Source: Planctomycetota bacterium (lineage in GTDB: Bacteria > Planctomycetota > Phycisphaerae > Sedimentisphaerales > Anaerohalosphaeraceae). From it: DNA of 33,654 bases. Made by a program: the position numbers and the translations under genes. Below, one piece after another: positions 17,691 to 25,328 of this stretch. The stretch lies in the NCBI GenBank assembly GCA_030637065.1, contig DAOVVQ010000002.1, positions 1 through 33,654 of the forward strand. The letters are read 5' to 3'. The stretch's first letter is position 1. Each line of letters opens with the position of its first letter. The notes under the pieces were generated by a model, which saw only the letters and a list, made by a program, of their open reading frames with translations, searched no databases and had not been told where the DNA came from.

Positions 17691-19424
17691 GTGTGTCTAT
17701 CTAAATACAAGAGATTGTCGGTTTGTATTGCCGCACTGGCTGTGGCGGTCGTTATTCTTGGTGGGTGTTCTGACGACGATGACCGTCAGTCAGCCAAAAA
17801 CCTTCGCCGCAGCACGAAAGAGGTTCTCGCCGCCAGCGCCTCGGGCCAGGATATTGACCAGGCACGCACAGACCTCAAATCAGCGATAGCCAGGGCCCGG
17901 CGGTCCGCCGGCGGGACAGATGGAGCGTACATGGCAACAGGCCATCTCGCCACCATCCAGGCACAGCAGACACAACAACAGCAAGCAGCTAAGGCGGCTG
18001 AGACAGGTTCGGTCCTCAACGAAATCCACCATCTGATGGGAAAGTCAGGCGTGCTGCAAAGTCAGCGAATCGAGTTCGAGAGCCTGCTGGCCGCTACAAC
18101 TACAGAGATCGCCGAACTCGGAAAACTCATCAGCGGCGATGGAGATAACCCGGGCTTAGGTCACGAACTGGAGGCAACAAACATACAACTCCAGCAATTT
18201 CGGGGAAAACGCGACCGGTTCGGCAAAGACGCCCGGAGAGCCCAAAATTCCGCCGATGAGCTCCAGCGTCAGGCCGACGAACTTCTGCGACAGAGCGAAT
18301 TCGCCACAGCAGACCAGGCCGAATCGCTTCAGCGACAGGGGTTTTCGCTTATGCAGGCCAGGAAACAGTTCTTCATGCAGGCCCAGGAAGCTATGGACCA
18401 GGCCGAATCGCTGGACAACAGGATAGCTATCGTAGAGCCTCTGGTTGATAAGCTCCAGGCGGATGTCAAGGAGGTTCGCGAGCAGATAAAGGCGATCGAG
18501 CAATCGCCGCGCAGCAATGAATTGAAAACCCAGATCGGCGAGATCGATAAGCAACTGGAAAAATGTGACAGCAGGATCGCATGGCTCACCGGGGACCTCG
18601 ATCGCATACAAGGCGATTATGACAAGGCGGTTGACGCGATAACCCAGCTCCTGGCCGAGGCAGCCGACGCCTATGGCAAAGCAAGATCAAGATCGGCCCG
18701 GACTATGGCCAGGATGCGTATAGCCGACTGTTACTGGCAGACGGCGATGGTTCTTTCCTCGGCGGTAAACTCAACCGAGCACGCCGGCCTCAGGCTCGAG
18801 TCAATGGCCAGGGCAACGCAGGATCAGACGAAACAGTCGCTAAGTAAAGTCGCCGAGATGTTCTATTCGAAGGCGGTCGACTACGGAAAAAAGGCGATAG
18901 AACAATTTGACCTTGCGATCGACACTTACGAGCAGACAGACGGTCGCAGCGGCCTGGGAAGAGAAAGCGACAACGATCTGATAAAGAATCATATCCTCGC
19001 GCTGACAGGCAAGATGATGCTTGCCGAACGGATCGGTCAGCACGCCGCCGCCGATGACGCTCGCAAAAAATCCGAAAAACTCATCGAAACGGCCACCGAA
19101 GGCGACGAGGCTTTCCTGCAAACCGCTACAGCAAGACTTTTTGCCGGCGATACGCAGTACGTCCCTCTTATGGCGGTCGATAACGCCATCTTTTTCGACT
19201 CGATCAAAGCGGAACTGGGAGGCTGGAAGAGACTGCCGCGCGAAGAGCGCCAGGCGGCTGTCAACATACTCCTTGAAAAGGTAGCCGAGCTTGAGGCCAG
19301 CCCCAGCAACGACGACGATTTCAATCGAATGATCCAGTCGCAAAAGCAAACCATGGAAGAAGCCCTCGCCGGCGGATTCAAAGAAGAAGAAATAATAATA
19401 ATCACCGACCCGAACTTCCTGTAA
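17691..19424 (+). CDS. Predicted coiled-coil lipoprotein of unknown function
   Basis: Lipobox-like AVAVVILGGC followed by SDDDD; long Gln/Glu/Lys/Ala-rich helical regions. Track uses TTG 17685; GTG 17691 with AAAGGGG about 8 nt upstream is more likely. Confidence 0.7.
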   Translation: MCLSKYKRLSVCIAALAVAVVILGGCSDDDDRQSAKNLRRSTKEVLAASASGQDIDQARTDLKSAIARARRSAGGTDGAYMATGHLATIQAQQTQQQQAAKAAETGSVLNEIHHLMGKSGVLQSQRIEFESLLAATTTEIAELGKLISGDGDNPGLGHELEATNIQLQQFRGKRDRFGKDARRAQNSADELQRQADELLRQSEFATADQAESLQRQGFSLMQARKQFFMQAQEAMDQAESLDNRIAIVEPLVDKLQADVKEVREQIKAIEQSPRSNELKTQIGEIDKQLEKCDSRIAWLTGDLDRIQGDYDKAVDAITQLLAEAADAYGKARSRSARTMARMRIADCYWQTAMVLSSAVNSTEHAGLRLESMARATQDQTKQSLSKVAEMFYSKAVDYGKKAIEQFDLAIDTYEQTDGRSGLGRESDNDLIKNHILALTGKMMLAERIGQHAAADDARKKSEKLIETATEGDEAFLQTATARLFAGDTQYVPLMAVDNAIFFDSIKAELGGWKRLPREERQAAVNILLEKVAELEASPSNDDDFNRMIQSQKQTMEEALAGGFKEEEIIIITDPNFL

Positions 19425-19437
19425 AATTATCCTGTAG

Positions 19438-21006
19438 TCAGTACCATACCGCGTTTTTTAGCCAGTCGTCCGCTACCAGGGCAAAGTCGAATATGTTAAC
19501 GCCTCCGCTTCTGTCCAGATCGCCGGGCAGGCACGTGCCTGTTTGCAGCCAGTCCTGCATCTGCGGCGACAGATCATCGCCATCGACAACTCCGTTATTG
19601 GTCACGTCGGCAAGCAGCCCCCAGCCCGGCGGTGTCCTGCTCGCCTCGCTGGTGCCGCCATAGGCCCCCATGTTAATCCTGACATTGGTAATATCGTCAG
19701 GCTCATCACCCAACGGGCAACCGGGATTGCCCTTATCGATACACGGGCTGGTAACAGGATCACCGATCCAGCTTCCAGCCGGGAGAACCACCCAGAAATC
19801 ATCAGTCGGATCGGAGGGTGTACTGTTAGGGTCCCAATACCCGGTAGCTTCGGTAAGCCATCTGCCAGCCTGGGATTTCAGATGATAATCACCCTCTACC
19901 CACTTACCTTTGGGAGGATAGGTACGCGGCCATTCTTCCCAGTAACCAGGCTCGACGAAGCAAGGATCTGCAGAAGTATTGCCCAACCCCGGCCATCCGC
20001 CCTGGATGCAACTGAAGGTCACTTCCGCATCATAATTGTCCAATTGTTCTTCCGGCCCCCAGTGGAGAGGGCTGCCGTTGGCCCATAGAATGCTGTTATG
20101 TATTGAAAGTGATAACTCATAACCTCCACTGATTCCGCCGCCACCACCGGAACTCCTGTAATTACTGACAATCACACAATTCCGGACAGTCAACCGGCTG
20201 TCATCGAACATCGACCAGGTACTGGCACATATACCGCCGCCTGTCGCGTAAGCCCAGTTTCCTGCAATAATACAGTTAGTAATTGCCAGGTTACTTGACA
20301 GCGAATATATACCTCCGCCGACGCCTCCTTCAAACCACTCCTCCCATTCACAAGGTTCAGCCCGATTATTACTGATTAGACAATTGTCAATTGTCACCTG
20401 GCTGTATTCAAGGTAGATGCCGCCTCCCTGGCCGGGCCAACCGTACGGGCCACAAGAGGATACATTGCCGCTGATAACGCTGTCGATGATTCTGGAATTG
20501 CTGTTACGCAGGTATATACCGCCACCCTTACCCCCATAGTGAACTCTATCACTACTACTATTGTCGGTAATGTTGCAGTTGCGGATTGTCGCGCCGCTGT
20601 CGACAATACATATACCTCCGCCGATATAACCCTCAGGCAAGTTTGTATCTGTAGTCTCCCAGAGCTCTGCACCGGTGATGGTAAAACCGTCGAGGATAGA
20701 GGTGTTGGGGTCTTCATTACTATGAAAATAAAAGCCTCGATGCCCCTCATCCACATCGATAATACAGTTTTCCGGCCCGTGTTCACTGCGTACGGTAATG
20801 GCCTTGCCCTTAAAGTCAATGTCATAGTTGCCGGAGCCCGTATACGTCCCGTCGGCAACAACAACAATATCGTTGGTATCAGCGGCATCAATAGCAGCCT
20901 GGATAGTCGTATAGTCGCCCGAGCCGTCCCAGTTGACATTAATCGTACCTGCAACCGACAGCGCAGAGATTATGTGAAGGACCCAAAGAATTGTCAGCTT
21001 TCGCAT
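19438..21006 (-). CDS. Secreted right-handed parallel beta-helix repeat protein with C-terminal dockerin-type-I-like Ca-binding repeats
   Basis: Signal MRKLTILWVLHIISALSVAGTINV; DGSGDYTTIQAAIDAADTNDIVVVADGTYTG; repeated GGGIY/NCxI...N beta-helix coils; tail DVTNNGVVDGDDLSPQMQDWL and DLDRSGGVNIFDFALVADDWL. Confidence 0.85.
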   Translation of the reverse strand: MRKLTILWVLHIISALSVAGTINVNWDGSGDYTTIQAAIDAADTNDIVVVADGTYTGSGNYDIDFKGKAITVRSEHGPENCIIDVDEGHRGFYFHSNEDPNTSILDGFTITGAELWETTDTNLPEGYIGGGICIVDSGATIRNCNITDNSSSDRVHYGGKGGGIYLRNSNSRIIDSVISGNVSSCGPYGWPGQGGGIYLEYSQVTIDNCLISNNRAEPCEWEEWFEGGVGGGIYSLSSNLAITNCIIAGNWAYATGGGICASTWSMFDDSRLTVRNCVIVSNYRSSGGGGGISGGYELSLSIHNSILWANGSPLHWGPEEQLDNYDAEVTFSCIQGGWPGLGNTSADPCFVEPGYWEEWPRTYPPKGKWVEGDYHLKSQAGRWLTEATGYWDPNSTPSDPTDDFWVVLPAGSWIGDPVTSPCIDKGNPGCPLGDEPDDITNVRINMGAYGGTSEASRTPPGWGLLADVTNNGVVDGDDLSPQMQDWLQTGTCLPGDLDRSGGVNIFDFALVADDWLKNAVWY

Positions 21007-21047
21007 CGTACCTTCTCCTTTCGATAAAGGACGCTCCGAATAACTCC

Positions 21048-21076
21048 AATCTAACCTTAATCTATCCGGTTGTCAA
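21048..21076 (-). promoter_or_regulatory. Candidate sigma70-type promoter for the beta-helix gene
   Basis: Minus strand TTGACA (21076-21071), 17-nt spacer, TAGATT (21053-21048); SD AAAGGAG just upstream of ATG 21006. Confidence 0.55.
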
Positions 21077-21254
21077 TAGTTTTTTTGTGAAAAACCGCAA
21101 ACCCTGTCGAAGAGCAGGATTATAATAGTGCCACTCACCCCCGAAAAGAGGCCATGACAGCCGGGTGGAGGGCATTAAGTTCTGGCGTTTTCGCTGTCTG
21201 GCTGCTATCCTGCGGGCATGACAGCGGCAAAACAGTTTTTGACGGAGTTGAAAA

Positions 21255-22220
21255 ATGGCGACTGACCGCGGAGGCGTTTATCACAATCTCTCGGTCCTCA
21301 TGTCAGCGGCTGTGCCGATATTTCAGACCCTCGACAATGTCGCAAAGAACACAGGCGGTAAATTCGGACGCGTTTTCCGCGGGATCGCCGCCTATGTCAG
21401 GCAGGGCGACCGCCTCTCGCAGGCGATGAGCAGGTACCCGAAAGTGTTCCCGGAACTGGATATCGTCCTTGTTAATGCCGGCGAAGAATCCGGCAACTTA
21501 GCCGAGGTGATGGGCTTTCTCTCACGCTGGTATGATTTCGTCAAACGCATCAGGCGGATAATTCTCTCGGGCATGGTGCTGCCGGTCTTTCTCATTCACA
21601 TCACGGCATTCCTGGCCCCGGTCCCGGAACTGGTCCTGAGCACCATAAGCAAACATCAGTACCTCATCCAGGCCGCATGGACCCTGAGTTATCTGTATAT
21701 CCCGGTCTTGGCCATCCTCTGCATATTGCGTTTTACGCCAAGAAAAGGCCCCCTTCGTTTCCTGCTGGATACATTTATCCTGGTCACCCCGGTCCTCGGA
21801 CGCGCTGTCCGCCACCTCGCCCTAAGCCGATTCTGCCGCTCCTTCGTAATGCTCTACAAGGCCGGCATCCCGATCATCCAGTGCGCCGAATCGGCGATCG
21901 ATGTTACCGGCAACCTCGTCGTAGCCCGCCAACTCAAAGGCGGACTGGCCAGCGGACGAACCGGCCACCCGATATCCGAAGGTTTCAGCCGAACACTACC
22001 CAACGATTTCCTCAGCATCTGGCAGGTCGGAGAAGACACAGGAAAACTCGACGAAGCAGTAGAACGACTCGCAGAAGAGTACGCAACAAGCGCAGAGATG
22101 CTATTCGAAGAACTCGCCAGATGGCTCCCAAGACTGATCTACTTCTTAATATGCGGAATGATGGCCATGAAAATAATGGGCGGATACGGAGCAATATACG
22201 ACGCAAACACATTCCACTAA
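21255..22220 (+). CDS. Type II secretion system F family protein (GspF/PilC-like)
   Basis: LSVLMSAAVPIFQTLDNVAKNTGG, RQGDRLSQAMSRYPKVFPELDIVLVNAGEESGNLAEVMGFLS (GspF motif) repeated as LYKAGIPIIQCAESAIDVTGN...LPNDFLSIWQVGEDTGKLDEAVERLAEEY; TM segments. Confidence 0.88.
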   Translation: MATDRGGVYHNLSVLMSAAVPIFQTLDNVAKNTGGKFGRVFRGIAAYVRQGDRLSQAMSRYPKVFPELDIVLVNAGEESGNLAEVMGFLSRWYDFVKRIRRIILSGMVLPVFLIHITAFLAPVPELVLSTISKHQYLIQAAWTLSYLYIPVLAILCILRFTPRKGPLRFLLDTFILVTPVLGRAVRHLALSRFCRSFVMLYKAGIPIIQCAESAIDVTGNLVVARQLKGGLASGRTGHPISEGFSRTLPNDFLSIWQVGEDTGKLDEAVERLAEEYATSAEMLFEELARWLPRLIYFLICGMMAMKIMGGYGAIYDANTFH

Positions 22221-22279
22221 CAAACTCCGCCTCAAAGCACCAAAAACCACGATTCAGCCAAACATACCGGCCTGGGCGC

Positions 22280-22322
22280 AAAATAAACTACCCCGCCGCA
22301 AGCGGACGGGGTAGTTTATTTT
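22280..22322. terminator. Strong perfect hairpin, candidate (bidirectional) intrinsic terminator
   Basis: AAAATAAACTACCCCG (22280-22295) / CGGGGTAGTTTATTTT (22307-22322), 16-bp perfect inverted repeat; loop CCGCAAGCGGA can itself form CCGC/GCGG. It lies 60 nt after the gspF stop. Confidence 0.75.
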
Positions 22323-22354
22323 CTGAAGGTTGGAAACTTGAAAGGATATGCGGG

Positions 22355-22480
22355 ATGAATCGGATTTTTGTCAATGACAAATACCGACGGCCCTTTCTTG
22401 TAGAAGTCAACAACAAGAAAGTAAGCAGCTATTATATCGAAAAGTTCAAAGAATACATCCAAGACGAAGACCAGCCCTAA
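22355..22480 (+). CDS. Small hypothetical protein (41 aa) immediately upstream of HicB-like gene
   Basis: ATG 22355 preceded by AAAGGA at about 8 nt spacing; encodes MNRIFVNDKYRRPFLVEVNNKKVSSYYIEKFKEYIQDEDQP; stop 32 nt before the likely start of the next gene. Confidence 0.5.
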   Translation: MNRIFVNDKYRRPFLVEVNNKKVSSYYIEKFKEYIQDEDQP

Positions 22481-22511
22481 GGCCTTGGCAAAGCCATTTA
22501 AGGATTCGGTC

Positions 22512-22865
22512 TTGAATAAAGCCAGGGGCATTGTAACCGGTTATCATATCGTAATCGAGGAAAACGAAGAACTGGGCTTTGTCGGCAGCTCTGTCGAGAT
22601 CCCAACCGTTTCCGTAATCAGAAACACACCCGCGAAATGCTATACTGCTGCGCAAGAGGCCTTGAAGGTCGCTGTGGCAACAATGATCGAGTGCGGCAAG
22701 ACGCCGCCGCAGGCATTCTCAGCGAAGAAAAGAAATGTCCAGATAAACATCCGGGTCAACGGAGAGGAAAAACTCCTGCTCGCCAGTGCATCCAAGATGC
22801 TTGGTTTCAAGGGCCTCTCTGATTTTGTCCGCACCTCCGCAATAGAACGCGTACTCGCCATGTGA
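22512..22865 (+). CDS. HicB-like antitoxin family protein with C-terminal RHH/DUF1778-like segment
   Basis: HicB-like YHIVIEENEELGFVGSSVEIPTVSVIRNTPAKCYTAAQEALKVAVATMIECGKTPPQ; C-terminal NVQINIRVNGEEKLLLASASKMLGFKGLSDFVRTSAIERVL. TTG 22512 has AAGGA 8 nt upstream and is preferred over track start 22485. Confidence 0.7.
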   Translation: MNKARGIVTGYHIVIEENEELGFVGSSVEIPTVSVIRNTPAKCYTAAQEALKVAVATMIECGKTPPQAFSAKKRNVQINIRVNGEEKLLLASASKMLGFKGLSDFVRTSAIERVLAM

Positions 22866-22981
22866 TAAACACCCCCAACAACAAAACACAGCACCACCCT
22901 TCACAAAGCAAAACCGACCAGTCCGTATCGAAGCCCCCAATTCAACCAAGAGGCTGCAGAAAGCCACTAAATTTCATCAAA

Positions 22982-23008
22982 AATCCGTGGAATCCGTGGA
23001 ATCCGTGG
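22982..23008. repeat. Three perfect tandem copies of AATCCGTGG
   Basis: aatccgtgg|aatccgtgg|aatccgtgg read directly; intergenic, upstream of rnpA. Confidence 0.9.
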
Positions 23009-23186
23009 TTTATTAGCGTTTTGGATGCGATATTTCGCACCAATGCACTGCGAAGCCCCCGATATTGCTGGTTTTGCCGCATTTTATTGGCTTTTTCTCA
23101 TTTAGCCGATATTACAGCAGGTTTATGGTGGTGCGGGCGGCGAGGCACTGCAAATTGGCTTAGGTTTTCAACAGACAGGTTGTGAT

Positions 23187-23633
23187 TTGGTACGATTTTG
23201 GTTAAGAAAAAGCCAGCGGCTGACGGATAACGAGCAGTTTAAGGCGGTTTTGTCGCGTAGATGCTCTGTTGGCAACGATTTAATGCGGCTTTATGTCGCT
23301 GAGAACGCCCTCGATTATCCGCGGCTGGGGGTGTCTGTGAGTAAAAAATGCGGTAATGCAGTCCTGCGAAACCGGATCAAACGCCTCTGCCGGGAGGTTT
23401 TTCGGCTTGAGCAGCACAATATTCCGACAAGTTATGACTATTTATTAATCTTTAAGCCGAAATGGACGAAAAAACAAGGGCAGACCCCTCCGGCCGTCAA
23501 AGAGCAGTACAGCCGGATAACATTCGAGCAGATAGCGGGTTGGTTGCCGGATTTTGTGGTCCGCGGGGTCCGCAAATATGAGCAGGGCAGCTCCAGGCAG
23601 CCCAAAAATAACGAAAGGGCCGGTGGTTCGTGA
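23187..23633 (+). CDS. rnpA: Ribonuclease P protein component
   Basis: RnpA core RLGVSVSKKCGNAVLRNRIKRLCREVFR; N-terminal RKSQRLTDNEQFKAVL; TTG start. Confidence 0.92.
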   Translation: MVRFWLRKSQRLTDNEQFKAVLSRRCSVGNDLMRLYVAENALDYPRLGVSVSKKCGNAVLRNRIKRLCREVFRLEQHNIPTSYDYLLIFKPKWTKKQGQTPPAVKEQYSRITFEQIAGWLPDFVVRGVRKYEQGSSRQPKNNERAGGS

Positions 23634-23890
23634 GTAACAAGGAAGGACTCGTGCCAATCGGCTCAGCGGCAAAAGACGCTGGCATTTCCCGCCAGAGTTT
23701 GCAATACTATTTGATGTTAGGCTTGATCGAGCCTACACAGGTAACACCGACGGGGAGGCGTCTGTTCGATGACAAGGCCATAGACAGGATCAGGTTAATA
23801 AAGAAACTAAATGAGAGCGGATATCCGCTTCGGGCCATCAGGGATTTGTTCCTGAACAAACGCCAAGAGACGAAAGGGTCGGGATCATGA
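23630..23890 (+). CDS. Small MerR-family DNA-binding protein (HTH domain only, 86 aa)
   Basis: IGSAAKDAGISRQSLQYYLMLGLIEPTQVTPTGRRLFDDKAIDRIRLIKKLNESGYPLRAIRDL; GTG start overlaps the rnpA stop (GTGA). Confidence 0.87.
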   Translation: MSNKEGLVPIGSAAKDAGISRQSLQYYLMLGLIEPTQVTPTGRRLFDDKAIDRIRLIKKLNESGYPLRAIRDLFLNKRQETKGSGS

Positions 23891-24771
23891 CCGATTATAA
23901 CACTCGCCAGAGGCGACGCAACATAGCTGTCGGCGGATTTGTGATAGTTGCATTCTGTGCATTTCTGTGGATGATTTTCATCTTCGGCGAACTGCCCATT
24001 GCCGTTACCAAATTTCGCGCTTTTACCATTCTCGTCAATTTTCCCAGCGCTCCGGGTATCCAGAAGAGCACGCCCGTCCAGTATTGCGGCTACCAGATCG
24101 GAAGAGTAATGCTCGTCTCGCCGCCACAACTGGTCCGCGATGAGTTCGGCAGAAAGTATCATCAGGTCAAGGTCACCCTGGCGATAGAACGGCAATACAA
24201 CGACATACCGTCGAATATCGACGTAATGCTGATGAAGCGGGGTCTTGGCAGCAGCTATATCGAGTTCCAGTTCGAGCAGGACATGGAGGTCGACGGTTTC
24301 CTGGTCGACGGGATGGTCTTGCAGGGCGAGACCGGCGTCGGCAGCGAGTTTTTTCCGAAGGAAGTTCAAAACAAGATCGAGGATCTGGTCGATGCCGTCG
24401 CCCAGCTTGCAGACAATGTTAATAGCATCGTCGGTGACGCCGAGAACAAGGCGAATATCAAGCAGATGCTGGCCAACATGACGATCGCCACGGAGCAGGC
24501 GACCGAGACGCTCAAATCCATCAAGAGACTTTCCGATTCAGCCGGCGTGACGGTCGAAGGGGCCGCCGAAAACTTAAACGGTGTCCTGGCAGAATTCAAA
24601 AGGACCCTCGTCAAGATCAACGAAGGCGATGGGACCGCCGCGAGCCTGCTCAATGACGGCAGACTCTACGAAAACCTGCTCGACAGCAGCCAGGAACTGC
24701 AAATGGCCCTGGACCAACTAAAGAAACTGGCCGCCGAAGCCCGCGAAAAGGGGATAAAGATAAAGTGGTAA
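23887..24771 (+). CDS. MlaD/MCE-family protein (lipid transport periplasmic component)
   Basis: N-terminal TM RRRNIAVGGFVIVAFCAFLWMIFIFGEL; MCE-like FTILVNFPSAPGIQKSTPVQYCGYQIGRV; ATG overlaps the merR stop (ATGA). Confidence 0.85.
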   Translation: MTDYNTRQRRRNIAVGGFVIVAFCAFLWMIFIFGELPIAVTKFRAFTILVNFPSAPGIQKSTPVQYCGYQIGRVMLVSPPQLVRDEFGRKYHQVKVTLAIERQYNDIPSNIDVMLMKRGLGSSYIEFQFEQDMEVDGFLVDGMVLQGETGVGSEFFPKEVQNKIEDLVDAVAQLADNVNSIVGDAENKANIKQMLANMTIATEQATETLKSIKRLSDSAGVTVEGAAENLNGVLAEFKRTLVKINEGDGTAASLLNDGRLYENLLDSSQELQMALDQLKKLAAEAREKGIKIKW

Positions 24772-24781
24772 TTTAGCACCC

Positions 24782-24907
24782 GATCCGCCCCAGCCTTTCG
24801 ATCCGACATAGCCCCTCGGTCCGACATGGCCCAGCGATCCTGCTCAGTCCCTCGATCCTGCCCAGCCGCATGATCTGCCCCAGCCCCGCGCCTATTCGCA
24901 GCCCCGC
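24782..24907. repeat. Degenerate 18-bp tandem repeat, 7 units
   Basis: gatccgccccagcctttc / gatccgacatagcccctc / ggtccgacatggcccagc / gatcctgctcagtccctc / gatcctgcccagccgcat / gatctgccccagccccgc / gcctattcgcagccccgc, contiguous 7 x 18 = 126 nt; the last unit is weakest. Confidence 0.8.
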
Positions 24908-24941
24908 CCACAAAAATAACATTACAGCACCCACATACCTG

Positions 24942-24970
24942 TTGACAACACGCCGAAAAGCTGATATATA
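24942..24970 (+). promoter_or_regulatory. Candidate sigma70-type promoter upstream of tRNA-Lys
   Basis: TTGACA (24942-24947), 17-nt spacer, TATATA (24965-24970). Confidence 0.5.
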
Positions 24971-25063
24971 GCTGCAATTCAGGGCGGATTCGCAACGTCG
25001 TCAGCAAAACTGCCGGATCGATCAAGCACGTAATTGACGTAAAGCCTTGGTTATAAAGAAGTT

Positions 25064-25136
25064 GGGAGTGTAGCTCAGTTGGTAGAGCAACGGCTTTTTA
25101 AGCCGTAGGTCCTGGGTTCGAGCCCCGGCACTCTCA
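25064..25136 (+). tRNA. tRNA-Lys (anticodon UUU)
   Basis: 73-nt cloverleaf: acceptor GGGAGTG/CACTCTC + A73, D-arm TAGCTCAGTTGGTAGAGCA, anticodon arm ACGGC-TTTTTAA-GCCGT with TTT anticodon, T-arm CCTGGGTTCGAGCCCCGG (T-loop GGTTCGAGCC). CCA not encoded. Confidence 0.95.
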
Positions 25137-25328
25137 TTCACAGAACAAAGGATCCGTCCCAATGAAAGACGATATCGCAAGTGCTAAATCAAATTTGAAA
25201 GCCTCTACAGAGCATGTCTAAACCCTAAGAGGCCACAGCGTTTCGCACTGTCTTCCGCCTTCCCAGGATAGCGCAACTGTAACCGTGCCGCAATCCGATA
25301 TGACAGAGACGATCCAGAAACAGATTAG

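Noticed and set aside
21154-21254. N-terminal or small ORF (91 aa, 21154-21429) overlapping gspF start
   Set aside because: Different frame from GspF, no family features; GspF start at 21255 is better supported.
22862-23185. ORF of 107 aa between HicB-like and rnpA (contains NPWNPWNPW)
   Set aside because: The peptide repeat is just the AATCCGTGG tandem DNA repeat translated; no SD or domain; also checked for rpmH and no L34-like sequence is present.
24782-24907. Possible CRISPR array
   Set aside because: Units are contiguous 18-mers without unique spacers and are degenerate; no cas genes in the window.
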